Assembly: GCF_963675165.1 (NCBI RefSeq)
Contig: NC_087378.1
Location: 6,009,205 to 6,073,204, forward strand
Direction of reading: 5' to 3'
From: Halichondria panicea
Lineage: Eukaryota; Porifera; Demospongiae; Suberitida; Halichondriidae
Length of the DNA: 64,000 nt
Shown: positions 35,641-47,355 of the stretch, piece by piece
Layout: every line of letters begins with the position of its first letter
How positions within the stretch are numbered: position 1 is the stretch's first letter
Made by a program: the position numbers and the translations under genes
Notes under the pieces: model-generated
Seen by the model: the letters and a program-made list of their open reading frames with translations, nothing else
Database searches by the model: none
Told to the model about the DNA's origin: nothing

Positions 35641-38280
35641 CTAGCTGACCACCCCCTTTCATGATGCCCCTTCCTCTACAGACGCTGTCAGTCTTTACTG
35701 AGTGCTCCCAGCAGGTGCACACACACACTCACCCAAACACCACCGCCTGTGATAAATTGGCTGGATCACCACCTGATACATCAGCCTGGGCACTAGGCCG
35801 GCACACTGTCGGATTCAGTAGGCATTATGCCGGGGTCACCACAGGATTCAGAGAGTGATGCGTGCTTCCTACCAATAGTGGCTAAACAGTTACTAGATAG
35901 TGAACATTCTGCACTAGCTCTGGAGGTGTGCTTGCTGACCTCAGTTCACAGAAATCAAATCAACTAGGCACCTCAGAATGAATCAGTCAGTTTAGTGCAT
36001 TCGGGTAGCTTAATCAACTAGGGAACCAGATGTTTTGTTTCGCTCATGAAGTCTGGTTGCTATGATCTTGAAGGATAGAAACGTTAAGTATCTAAGCACC
36101 ATCATGAGAATACTTTTAGCTAAAGCTGATTGGATTTCGCACAAATAATGTTATAAATATCGATCTCATCTAGTCCGTTCATAATTAATAGCCTGGAGTC
36201 GAGGCTAGAGCTGATTCTAGCATTGTCCAAGTGGTAAGTGTGCATGTGTCCACTCCCTAGATACTGCCAAGGTGTACATCTTCTTCAGTGCATGTGTAAC
36301 TAATTGCTCTGGTTAAATTTGTGCAGACGACTCTGATGGCGTTTTTACTCTCTGGCCACTCCCTCCTCATGAATGGCATCTTTTCTGAGACCGAGACTGT
36401 ATCAGAGCAGAGCTGAGAATCTCGAGTAAGTGCTTGTAAAGATCATCACTGTAGGAAACTACTTTGGCTTTTGTGTATGGTAAAGGGTCACCAGATATTC
36501 AAGTGATGGTGGTACGTCTCTCCATGTAGCCTAAACATAATTATACACACACCTTCCACACACAATATAGACGTAGAGGACATGCCCACACGGTGTGGTG
36601 ACTTTGTCGTGGACTTAGAGAGGGGGGAGGAATGTGATGCTGGACCAGACAGCATAATTATTACGTCTTGACTTCTGCTGTGATAACTCAATCATGTCAA
36701 TTTCACTACCAGGCTGTGTGGAGGTTAGTTTGACAGCCACGTCTACTAATAGTGCCCATTTGATCTTGTTAGTTTGATAGTTTGATAGTACAATGTTAGG
36801 TTAGATTCAGTGACCTGTGATTTGCAATCTGTGTTACAAAGGTCAGTAAGAACTGTATCACTCAGCTAATGCGCATTCTTGTACATAGCATATTCTTTCA
36901 ATTCTGTATGTGTTTTCCAGTGACGTGAATGAGGAGTGCTGCAATGGGTGTAGTTACGCTAACACTCATCCACCCCCTGTAAGACATACCCTGCCAACAG
37001 TGATACCTGTCTACAAAATCTCAACCTACTCTGATCTCAGTGGCAGCTGTCCCTTAGAGGAGAGATTTGTTGCTGTGGGAAAAAGTTGCCAGGGAGCGGT
37101 GTCAGTGTACCTCCCTGTCAACACACACAGGTAGGAATGCACACAGTGCAATAACAGGTTGATATTTTCATCAGCAGATAGCGCTCGTAATTAAAGTCCT
37201 TTGATGAAGGGAAGTTTTTCATATAGAATAACTATGTTGGGAATGTCAGTTCTGGGGGTAGTGTGTCCTTATGTACATCAACCTGTGTCCTTTGAATGGT
37301 GGTTTCTGTTGTGCACACGCAAAATCACCAACAATCACTTCTCAAATTTCATACGGGGGATACAAAATTTGAATTTGTTGGTTTCTTGTAAATTGAATAG
37401 TCAGAGACATTCCTCAGTCCCAACTTTAGCCTGTGTTTTGTAAACTAGCAAATATGATTTAATGTTAGTTTAGGGGTCATGCTGACATCATTGATGGACT
37501 TGCATTAAGCGGAGCTTTCCCTAGGCAGGGTCATGTACGCGATAGAAATTGATAATGTCAATAGAAAAGTGGTATATCCTTGTGATGTGCAGCTATGTTG
37601 TATCCCTCCAATTATTGGTTGTGTGATCAATTATAACCACCACCCTCTCCTCTATAGTCTGCCATGTAACCCCGCCCCTGTGAGCTCCCCTCTTGGAGAC
37701 CGGCTGGTCTGCTCTGTAAACATGCAGTGCTTTTACGAGCCCCTAGTTGGTAATTACTTAGCTTACAATGCACAAAGGTATTACTTAATTGTGTTTCTAT
37801 TGTAGGGCTGATTGTGTCACATGAATAACTAAAACAGAGCCTATACGTGTACGGAACTATATGCATAGTGTCATTCCATGCAATGGTGATACAGTACACA
37901 CGTACGTCAGAAACAACGTGTACATGAATACAAATATATTTTAGCTAATGGTGTACAGATTTGACTCATCACTTAAATGCTATTATCCATTTCCCCTGCT
38001 TTGGAACACAATTACTGTTTCAGTCTAACTGACTTGCTCCTCTCCCCTCCACACACACACACACACACACACACGCACGCAGTTGAGTTCATGAGTGAGA
38101 ATGTTGTGTTCAGTGTTTTCTTTATTGTGACCATCCTCTGGATACCTCCCTCCATTATCGTCAGCATCATATAGTGAGTAGTCAAGAAGATACCTTATAG
38201 TGTGTTTGCATGATGGGATTTTTGTACACCATCCTTGCGATATTGACCACAGTCAGTAGTTGTCAATGTATATTGTGCTA

Positions 38281-38440
38281 GCACTAGTCATGCACTGACC
38301 ATGCCGGTGGTTAGGGGACAATATCTAATGTATGTTAGCACTAGTCATGCACTGACCATGCCGGTGGTTAGGGGACAATATCTAATGTATGTTAGCACTA
38401 GTCATGCGCTGACCATGCCGGTGGTTAGGGGGACAATGTC
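38281..38440. repeat. 57-bp minisatellite in copy A, about 3 units
   Basis: Units start GCACTAGTCATGC at 38281, 38338 and 38395 and contain ATGCCGGTGGTTAGGGGACA. Copies B and C carry the same array with more units. Confidence 0.9.
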
Positions 38441-40089
38441 TGGCACTATAGCATGTGATAGCCACAATGTATGTGGTATCGCACGAGTACGATTTGAAGT
38501 GTGCAATTTACCCCATGATTGGCTTTTTTTTTTACCATTTGGCCAGTTTTTTTGTGTGTTTTTACTCGGAGTCTGCTCTGTTTGTTTGCTCTGTCCAGAC
38601 TGCCTTGTGGTCTGGGGTTTCTATGACAATACTACACCTCTCAAAAATGATGTACCGAAACAGAAAATTTGGTGTAGTACAAAGCTTGATCCTGTAGTGG
38701 TCTAATTACTTCAGCTGCTTTTAGTAAATTGTTGTGTACTATAAGTTAATTAACATGTACCTACAGAGACACCTGTTTAGTGCATGCAGTCACGGACTAA
38801 CATTACAGGTACGTGTGGCCAGCTAACACAGTAAAACACATGCTGTTGCAGGCTTTGGGACCTATTACATTGTAACCAGCTGTGTTATTGAGGGTGACCC
38901 CTGATGTTTATCATGTGGTAGTTGTATTACTGCATGTAGGATATGAGTCTGTCAATTCCACGGCTGATCTCATGGTAACCATAGAATGTGTGCCCAATTC
39001 TTTGAGAATGACATAGTTAACTGGACGGTGCTTGTGATTGACCTCTAGGGAAGTGGAAGCTTTGAGCTGTGAAATAGGACGCTGCATGCCTTAGTAACAT
39101 GTGATCGTGCTGGAGCACAGTACTTTACCCACCCACTCATTTCCACTAAACCAGGTGAACCAAAACTGCCAGAGGCACATTACGTGCATATATACAACAA
39201 AACAATATTCAGGCTATGAATATCATTACAACAACCTGGAATGTGTCGGTATAATGACGTACACAATCTTTTAATGGCCTCGAATAATTCTAACCCACGC
39301 CAATTGGAGTGCCCCATTTTGCGTGCATCTATACATTGAGACATTGAGTATCGAAAACGTCAATCATCCTATTTGTAGGTAAAACTAGTCCCTCTGGTAT
39401 ATATGTACTGTTAACATCTGGTTAGAAGAATTAATAACTGTGTACGTAGTAACCTGCTTTATGCAAATCGTGTGATGTGTTGTGCTAGAGATCCTTGTCT
39501 CATATCAGAGGAGGGAGGACACGATTAACCTTAGCTCTAATTAGCTAATTATCGCGACCTTAAAATGAAATTCGATTCATATTTTCTTTCTTTGTCAGCA
39601 AGAGCGATTGCTCACTTTAGAATGTAGGATGTAGCTTTAAAATATCAAGTCATATACATGCATGCACCAATAGTGAAGTACGGACTGCTGCCTGTACACC
39701 CTACAGGCATGCAGTAACCTTCAAACAATCTTTGTGTTGTATTCCCTGTAGCTTGAGGATAATACGTACATGTATTATATGTAGCATTACCAATTCTTAG
39801 TGTGCATAGTCTGATATTGTTGGATATCGATTCAATTTTGTTATGTGTGAAGCTTCTGTGACCCATTGACATAATTATGATAATTATGTTGTGTGTCTAT
39901 ATTTAGCCACCAAGATTAATCATAGTAAGTCCAACTCTGTTGTGTCTCTTTATTCTATCCGGTTCATACCAGTCCATGTCGGATATAAAGTACAATAACC
40001 ATATAATATTATTCATAGCTTTGAATCGAGGCAAAATCTGTGACCCATAAAGTTACAGGTGCTGTCGTATTGTGTAAATTAAGTGCATT

Positions 40090-40110
40090 GGGGGGGGGGG
40101 GGGGGGGGGG
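40090..40110. repeat. Poly-G tract, 21 G
   Basis: An uninterrupted G run. The same site in copy B (51563-51581) has 19 G and in copy C (near 63660) only four. It may be slippage-prone or a G-quadruplex former. Confidence 0.95.
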
Positions 40111-40597
40111 AGGTTTAGTCAGCTCCTTTGAGTAGCTGAGCTTAGGGATATTATTCATTGTGATATTGGTACGTGACCCATAACCACTTCTTGTGCTGTG
40201 TACTGTGTACTGTACTTACTGTTATGTCTTTATGGGTCCATATGGGCAAAATGTGTAGTTATTGGTTGGGTCAATTAACTGGGCTGTTTTGTGGAATCTG
40301 TTGCTATTAGTAGCATATTGAATGACTGAGGTCAGAGGGCGCAGTTACATACACATCTGGCACATTCATGTGTTTTCAAATAATTAATACTTAGTCGTGC
40401 ATGCAGTCTATAGTTACATACGTCTGTATCATAGCAACTGGGTGGAGTTTAACTACCACAAACTCCGCATTTGTCATAAACTCCCTTGCCTTGAGGGCTC
40501 ACTGATTTTATACTAGATCTACACAGCCAAAAAGAAGCCTGTTGGTATGAGCAGGATAGGTGGGTGGGGCTCACATACTGAGACTCATCAGTGTATA

Positions 40598-40814
40598 TAC
40601 CGTATAGCGCGAAATTTTCGAGGCACTTATATTTCGTGGGTTGGCCTCTAAAAGCCATTTCGTTTCACAATGTTCGCGGAATGACTGCTAACCGGAAGCC
40701 ACGCCTTAAATCTTTGCACGTTATAGCAGGTAATACAATTTTCGTGGACTTATTTTCGTGTAGAATTCTAATCTGCGAAAATTAAGCCCCTCGAAAATTT
40801 CGCACTATACGGTA
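40598..40814. mobile_element. MITE with TACCGTATAGCGCGAAATTT ends, absent from copy B
   Basis: The left end TACCGTATAGCGCGAAATTT and the right end AAATTTCGCACTATACGGTA are inverted; length 217 bp. At the corresponding place near 52065 copy B reads GTGTATAGTTACATAC without the insert, an empty site that agrees with a TA target duplication. Confidence 0.9.
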
Positions 40815-42068
40815 GTTACATACATGACGTGTGCATTGTATCGTACCTATCCACCTATTCGTGTCATTCACAACCAGCCGTTTCAAACACTAGCCATTAA
40901 TCCATTCACCCCTTCTTCCCAAACACACACAAGATTACAAAAATTGGAGAGATTTCTCTAAAGCTGCTGACAAACAGGAGATAGAACAGTGCCTACTGAA
41001 CGTGGAAGACAAATACAGACCAGATTGACATCATTGCTTTAACCCACCCTAGCATTGAAGTTTGAAAGTGCTGCAAAAACAACACTCTATAGCTGAAGCT
41101 GAATCCATATACAATGATTCCTATATTGGGTGGTCACTACTACCTTCCTGCAAGGGAAATTCCCTCCCCAGAGAACAGCATGTTGTCGAAATACCGTGAC
41201 GGAGTTTGCAATCCAGAGGACCCTGAAAACGATGATTAGTATAATTAATGTTTTATTAAGCTAAATAACTGTTTTTGTAGTGAATTCCCACTATAGTCAC
41301 GAGAGCCATGCTTCAAATTCTTTGGGATGCTGGTGACACTAAGTATTAGTTATTGAGTTTACTTATACACAATGTAACGTGTGTAGTGTATGTTGTTTGT
41401 CTAGCACGAGAGCTATATAATGAAGTGTTAATAGTGTCGTTTTAAAATAAAGTACGTACATATTAAGGCTATCTATGTGGGTGACCTAATGGATCGTTAT
41501 CCAACATGTACATGACACATAATTATTTGTTCGTATCACACAATTACTTAGCGAGTTTTGTGTACGATTGGTTCCTATTATGCTTATATGATAGCTCTCA
41601 TGCTGCAACTCGAATCAGGTATATCCATGCCATTTGTACGTATAACATGTTGTTTCTTGTGATAATATTGTACACATTATGCAAGCTAGCTACGTACATA
41701 GCCCATCATTAATTTATAAAAGTAAAAGTGTTACAAAACCTCAAGATATGAGCTTTGATTCTTGGAATAGCATAATTATATACATACACCTACGTACGTA
41801 CGTTGGATTTAGGACTTTTAGAGCTATTATGTTGAATACACACAATTAATAAATGTCATAATACATCCTCTGAATAGTATAATGGTGTTGATAATTATGA
41901 CATAGATCAGAGTCCATCCCATAATATCTGGGCAGGATTACGTACTTTGAGATTGCACTCTCAGGAAGAATGGGTCGGGCCCCACACTGACAGACTGACT
42001 CCAGGCGTGTAGCCAGGTAGCTTATAGTTTAACTGCTGTCTTTCTGTCTAAGGAAACACTGACTGATC

Positions 42069-42284
42069 ATGACTAAGTGTATCATATCTAGCATAGTTTG
42101 TTTACTATTTCCCTCTTCAGGTCACTTGTGTGTGCATGATGTGATTCAACTACGTATGTTAGATGGATGTTGGGGAACTATAATTAGCATGGTACTGGTA
42201 TGCATTTTGTTTGCTGTTGCTATACTGTTTTATGTAAAGCACCAAGCACAGCGCTGCCCCTGGTTTGCAGGCATTCCAGTATGA
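42069..42284 (+). other. Exon-like ORF with one membrane segment, unit 1
   Basis: After a good acceptor (CTATTTCCCTCTTCAG, ending at 42120) the frame reads GHLCVHDVIQLRMLDGCWG, then a hydrophobic stretch TIISMVLVCILFAVAILFYV, then KHQAQRCPW and a stop. This layout resembles the last exon of a type I membrane protein, with a short Cys-containing ectodomain, one helix and a basic stop-transfer. No family is recognised. The copy at 53322 differs by a small deletion that changes the last residues. Confidence 0.35.
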
Positions 42285-43940
42285 CACTTTAATTGCTACA
42301 GCATAGAACTGTCAGGCCTATGATATTTATACATGTATGTCGTTGAGGTACTATGAGAACATTGCATATGATATAATTATTCCTAGTCGCATCTCATTAC
42401 AAAATCTTTACAGCCGTGTGTACAAGTGCACATTGCCATACTTGGTTTCCTACCATTTACTACATGTATGTTATGTTGACATTGATCATGTTACGTATGT
42501 TTGTGTATAGAGCATTAAATATGAAAAGACTTAATTGTTTACAGTGAATACCTTAATTAAAATCTTGTGGTGTAATTCGTGTCATGTTAGTCAAGCAATG
42601 TCTTTCTGAACACAATCCGACTATGCAATAATCTGTTTCTACGTTCTTAAATATGCATGCCATTTTCACAGAGGCACGTACCTATGTACCAACTTAGTCA
42701 CACAGTCATACTACAAATTTCCATGTTTCCAAATTTCCATGTTTCGCATTAATTAAGCCATCAAAGAAATCTCCATGTGTTTATCATTACTAACAACTAT
42801 AATAAATACTATACTTCATACTTGGAATGATTGGAAGCTTTCCTAACACAATTATTCATGTACTCCTGATCAAGCGTATGATGTTTCAAAATCTGACTAC
42901 CTGGTGTTTTTGAACGCCTAGACTTAGTGTCCAATTTGAAATCTGAGTAGTAATTTGGAATAAGTAATTGTGCAGCTATATCCTGTGTACTGCTAGTCCC
43001 ACCACCCCCTTCACATTCACTCACACTTTGGTGATATATGAATAGAGGTGTTGTTTTGCCTTGTATTACCATAAAGTGATTCTGTTTTTGCACTGCATGG
43101 AATGATGTGTTGCTTCCTCTGATTGATTAACTCATTTGATTTTCAACAAACACGCACTCCACCATATCTAACGGGACTCAATATTGGCAGGGTATATTTC
43201 ATTGCACCTATAATTATGTACAAACAAACGAGGATCACATTTCAGTTTAATAGTAAATCTGTACGTATCTATGCACATATGTACGTCTATCACCTACAGA
43301 GATCAGATCTAGTTTTACTGTCGCCACGGATATATTTCTTTTCATCGTTATTACCACGAATGCATTTCCTTCCGTCTTTATTACCGTGCCTGTGCTCGGA
43401 AGAGGGGGCGGGCGTAGCTAGATAAAAACATTACCCACCTTGTAAATAATTGTATCAGCTCAGCTTTTAAGTGAATGGGAGCTTATTAGCACACATGCAC
43501 CACAGGTTCAATTATCATATAGGGTGTGTGTTTAGTGTGTAGCATAAAAATAAATTAGGAAAATCAAAGGGTGGGAGAAAGTGTATTTATGTAGGAATTC
43601 AGTGGATCTTCGTTTGCGACCATTAGGTATGTTTACTGGTATGACAATAACAGCCTACTGTCGGGAAATACTGTGTGCATGCATGATGAAGGAAGGAAAC
43701 AGGATCACAAATAAGTGTTTAGGAAATAATAACAGGCATGAAGGTGGCCAATTTCAGAGACACAATATTCCTTTAAAAATTCGTTATTGGTCTGTTGATT
43801 TTATTTTGATATCTAATTTGTAAGTGTGCCATAACAACTTACCCAGGTGGCGCTGATTACAGCCAGGTGACCTCTTGCACAAGAAAGATCTCTTCATTGC
43901 CAATTTCATCGTGGTTCATTGAGCATGTTGGCCTTGTATG

Positions 43941-44371
43941 TAGGCCCTGATAAATTATACTTTTTTTCACCCATTACTCTATTCTTTAATTCTTGAAAAT
44001 GTGCCTAATATTATTCTCCAAAAAATGTGACATAATAATTATAGACAAAATTAAGACGTAAACATAAACACAGCACGCAACTGGCACACGACATAATCAT
44101 GGTTCTCAGTGTTATCTTGCTGACTTGAACTGATTCACCTTCAGCCATTTTTTGCCACGAGAACATTGTTATGTAAAACTTAATGTAATGATCTTTACCA
44201 AATATGAACATTGATGCCTATAATTATTATATTGTGGCTGACAAGGGCCGTCGGGTAGGTGCCCACTCCTCGGAGTGGTGCTTATAGCCGGCGGTCTGGA
44301 AGTCTGCAGGTGACTGAGCTTTAGACACCTATTGTGCTAAAATTATTCCGAGCATAATTTATCAGAGCCTA
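43941..44371. mobile_element. hAT-like MITE, unit 1, first copy, with 8-bp target duplication
   Basis: The left end TAGGCCCTGATAAATTAT and the right end ATAATTTATCAGAGCCTA are inverted. The flanks are CTTGTATG at 43933-43940 and CTTGTATG at 44372-44379, an exact 8-bp duplication as made by hAT transposases. No transposase is encoded. Confidence 0.9.
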
Positions 44372-45468
44372 CTTGTATGGGTGGGGGTGCATGGTCTGAT
44401 GGGCAGATTTGATATTAAAGCCTCGTCGAATAAAGGCGAGCAAAAGCTGGATATGTCATGTGCCTGTGCGTGCAGGCGAGTGATGATTGAAACGAAAAGA
44501 GCATGTTCGTCCTATGAATAGATTGGTTGATGCAATTTAGGAAATGCCGTTTCTGTGTGCAGACTATTGCCTGTGTGTATATGGCATGTGCACGAGTCCA
44601 CTGCTTTACTCAATCAATGGCAATGCTTTGGAATGCGAGGGTGCCTGCTCCACCTCAAGAGACATACTTATGATCTATGCATGCATGTGTTGATATCCAA
44701 TGCAGAATAAGAGAAATATTCAATCACTGCAATATGCATAAGCATGCATTGTTACTGTCAAGTTCTTATACGTACTTTTATGTGATGATTAGTCATAATC
44801 ATCGTGTGAGGGTTTTCCTTAATTTTTTAGTATTCATGTCATTTGCGGTATGGTAGTTTGTCATATCTCGGTTTATTACACCAACCATAGCAACCTACAC
44901 TATAGACAGTTTTGTTCGTCACTGCCTAGTAATGACGAATTACTATGATCCATATACCTTTTCTCAGTGCAATAACATTAACTACACACCGTTATTTTTG
45001 TTGTCATAATAGAAAGACGTTGTTACATACATGTACACTTTTCTGAAATACCAAATACTGTACTGTCCTATAAGGACATCTATAATTATTATTGAGTGAC
45101 CAACATCATTGCTTTTTGCTGGCAAGACGAGTACCGTTAAACACCTAAATTTAACGTGTCACTCCATTTGCTGCAGCTATATAATTATATATAATTATAG
45201 GGTATGTGTTTTTCTCCGCAGTTCGCTTCAGGAAAGCAAGGAAAAACATTACAACCACACACAAAGTTATCATCAGTTTACCTATAGAAGTTCCGGCAAA
45301 AATGAGCCCCAAAAAGCTATCCACATATAAATGCTTGAAGATAATTATACACTTACCTCCCGGCTACGAATAAAGCAGACCCTTCCCTCAAATGTGCAGC
45401 TGTGAAAGAAAAACAACACTAAAAAGTGTCCATTTTGCAGCTGGGCGCCAGTGAGCAATGCTCACTGT

Positions 45469-45871
45469 TAGGCCCTGATAAATTATGCTCGGAATAATTT
45501 TAGCATAATAGGTGTCTAAAGAATTATTGGCGGCAATGTCTATTTTTGGTAAAGATCATTACATTAAGTTTTGCATAACGATGTTTTCATGGCAAAAAAT
45601 GGCTGAAGGTGAATATTTAGTCTCATGAATCAGCCGCTCTTTTAGGAATACTTAATTATGGATCAGTTCAATTCAGCGAGATAATACGATATATTAATTA
45701 TGTCTTGAGTCAGTTGTGTGTTGTGTTTATTTCTACGTCTTAATTTTGTTACGTCACATTTTTTGGGAAAATCAGAGAATAATCGGATTTTTTATGAGAA
45801 TAATAGGCACATTTTTCAAGAATTAAAGAATAGAATAATGGGTGAAAAAAAGCATAATTTATCAGGGCCTA
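45469..45871. mobile_element. hAT-like MITE, unit 1, second copy in inverted orientation
   Basis: Ends TAGGCCCTGATAAATTATGC and ATAATTTATCAGGGCCTA; the interior is the reverse complement of the element at 43941 over most of its length, with indels. No clean target duplication: the left flank is the small palindrome CAGTGAGCAATGCTCACTG. Confidence 0.85.
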
Positions 45872-46440
45872 GCACTGAGCATTCCTCGTATACAATAGTT
45901 TTTCCATGCTATTTGGTGCATATGCATAGTTTTCCCAGGCCAATCCCCAACACATTGCTGGTGGGTGATGTCCGGTTAAAATACGGTGTGTCTCAGCCAC
46001 ACCCATCTCATATATAAGTGGGCCGGTCAGAGTCAGAGGACCACCTAATCATGACCTTTAAATACATTCTAGGCCAAATGACATTTTACGCTAACTCAGC
46101 AGTTGAGAATCATGCGTAGCAAAAACTTATCGTTACTATGACTTCAACATAAATTGCCACCTCTGTGGAAAAACCTCTGCTGAGATATCAAGTGAAATAA
46201 GGGTCTCAGTGACCAATGGTCTCAGTGACCAATCAAATCAATCACCATTTGTGACAAGTATAATTTTTCTAATGCGTTATAGAAAAGAATTCAGGGAAAG
46301 CCGCCAAATATAATACCCACCACATTTTCCAGTTATACACAACACTATTACATCAGATTCACAGTACAGGTGTAGGTAGGAAGCAACTGAACAAAGCTTT
46401 ATTATTATGCAACTTAAGTCTAAAATGAGTCATATTGTAC

Positions 46441-47355
46441 CTATTCAACTTTGAGAGGAGCTTTATTGAGCACACCACTTGTAGATAAGAAACTTTTCCA
46501 CAAGCGATCAACGCTTACAACAGTCAGAGTAGTGAGATGAGGATGTCCTATCACACTTAATCGGCGATCTCTTTCCAAACACATCACAAGATGTTTCTGT
46601 GAGCGTCGATGGCCAGATGTAAGAACAGGGGGGAAGGGTAACCCATCCCGCATTAAGGAGTAGCACCAGAGGATTCGACTCAAACGGCCATTGCCATCTT
46701 CAAAAGGATGAAGTGAAACTACTTTGCAAAATAACCAGCTGGCTAGTTGATATGGGTCGTGAATGGTTGAAGCCTTTGATTCATAATCGGCCACAATTTT
46801 TATCATGCTAGAGGGGACACATTCATGTGATGGGAACACATGCCGTCCAGCATGTACAGATATGCTTCGATAAATACCTGCGTTTACCTTCTCACCATCA
46901 TCTGTGTTCAAATCTTGCATCATCGTTTTGTGGACATCTTTAATCAAATCTTCTGTTAAACAGGAATGCATAACGTCTTCATTGCAGAGAATACGATAGG
47001 CGTGTAGGTGGTTGACCAACTGTTGTATGGCAGAGCTGTGGGTACTATTAATACTTTGGGTACACGTTCGCTCTGAATAAGAACTTTGATCGATCAGTTC
47101 TTCCAAAAGTTTTTTTTCAACTTCATTTTGTGTTAGTTTATCGGGTAGAGTGCCTTCCAGTTGGTTGCTTTCCCAAATAAAAGAGATCGTCTTTTGTTTA
47201 GAAAAAAGTGCCATTTCTCTTACAACTTGGTCATTGTCAGATAACTCTCCACACCATTGGCTTTGAGCTTCTGTACATCTCTTCCAATGCTCTATTGGTT
47301 TTTCATTTGTTATAAAACCATCACTTGCCAGTGGAAGATCACTCAAACTCTCCAT
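46441..47355 (-). CDS. Fic-domain protein (AMPylase-type), intronless, copy 1
   Basis: Fic enzymes usually transfer AMP from ATP to a Ser/Thr/Tyr of a target, or remove it. The 304-residue frame is a single exon. HPFEDGNGRLSR at 216-227 is a full match to the active-site motif HPFx(D/E)GNGRxxR, so the catalytic His is present. SFIWESN at 58-64 fits the N-terminal inhibitory helix position (S/T-xxx-E-G/N), with the Glu kept and Ser in place of Gly. The length and N-terminal Fic_N-like region resemble compact bacterial-type Fic proteins. There is no TPR or membrane anchor as in animal FICD. The start is supported by an in-frame TGA nine bases upstream. A minus-strand AATAAA at 46403-46398 lies about 40 bp after the stop, suiting eukaryotic expression. 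Target unknown. Confidence 0.9.
   Translation of the reverse strand: MESLSDLPLASDGFITNEKPIEHWKRCTEAQSQWCGELSDNDQVVREMALFSKQKTISFIWESNQLEGTLPDKLTQNEVEKKLLEELIDQSSYSERTCTQSINSTHSSAIQQLVNHLHAYRILCNEDVMHSCLTEDLIKDVHKTMMQDLNTDDGEKVNAGIYRSISVHAGRHVFPSHECVPSSMIKIVADYESKASTIHDPYQLASWLFCKVVSLHPFEDGNGRLSRILWCYSLMRDGLPFPPVLTSGHRRSQKHLVMCLERDRRLSVIGHPHLTTLTVVSVDRLWKSFLSTSGVLNKAPLKVE

Larger units (their letters stand above)
32162..36419. other. Gene-poor spacer between ADAM17 and its first partial copy
   Basis: No supported exon. It contains the TIR element at 32371-32938, a (TTAC)n run at 33482-33522, a GGTAATTTTCG-type MITE at 33786-33996 and a (TG)n run at 35606-35637. Around 34505-34620 the sequence resembles the region upstream of the Fic genes (near 47446), hinting that an older, eroded duplication unit covers this stretch. 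Confidence 0.55.
36420..41250 (+). pseudogene. Partial ADAM17 copy A (3' half only), decayed
   Basis: Matches the real ADAM17 from the intron after the catalytic exon to the tail; no signal peptide, prodomain or metalloprotease exons. Exon 11-like at 36571 reads MPTRCGDFVVDLERGEECDA and then hits an in-frame TGA. Exon 12-like from 36921 is frameshifted after SDVNEECCNGCSYA. Exon 13-like from 37658 is truncated soon after SLPCNPAPVSSP. The transmembrane exon from 38083 is well kept, but its donor has changed to ATATAGTGAG. The tail-like exon from 40934 carries frame breaks and stops after about 30 codons. The transmembrane-to-tail intron has grown from 153 bp to about 2.8 kb through repeats. 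A function as a protein is unlikely. Confidence 0.85.
41251..46440. other. Spacer unit 1 (part of the roughly 11.24-kb duplication)
   Basis: No spliced gene recognised. It holds the exon-like ORF at 42069-42284 and the hAT-like MITE pair at 43941-45871. Open frames at 43123-43425, 43581-43823 and 45109-45330 are identical in the second unit, but simply because the DNA is; they show no domain or splice logic. Confidence 0.6.

Noticed and set aside
44221-44330. Possible tRNA-like fold in GGGTAGGTGCCCACTCC...
   Set aside because: No convincing B box or cloverleaf; the stretch is the interior of a MITE.
45718-46017. 99-codon plus-strand ORF identical in both units (also 56959-57258)
   Set aside because: Most of it lies in the hAT-like MITE, and the identity only reflects the duplication.
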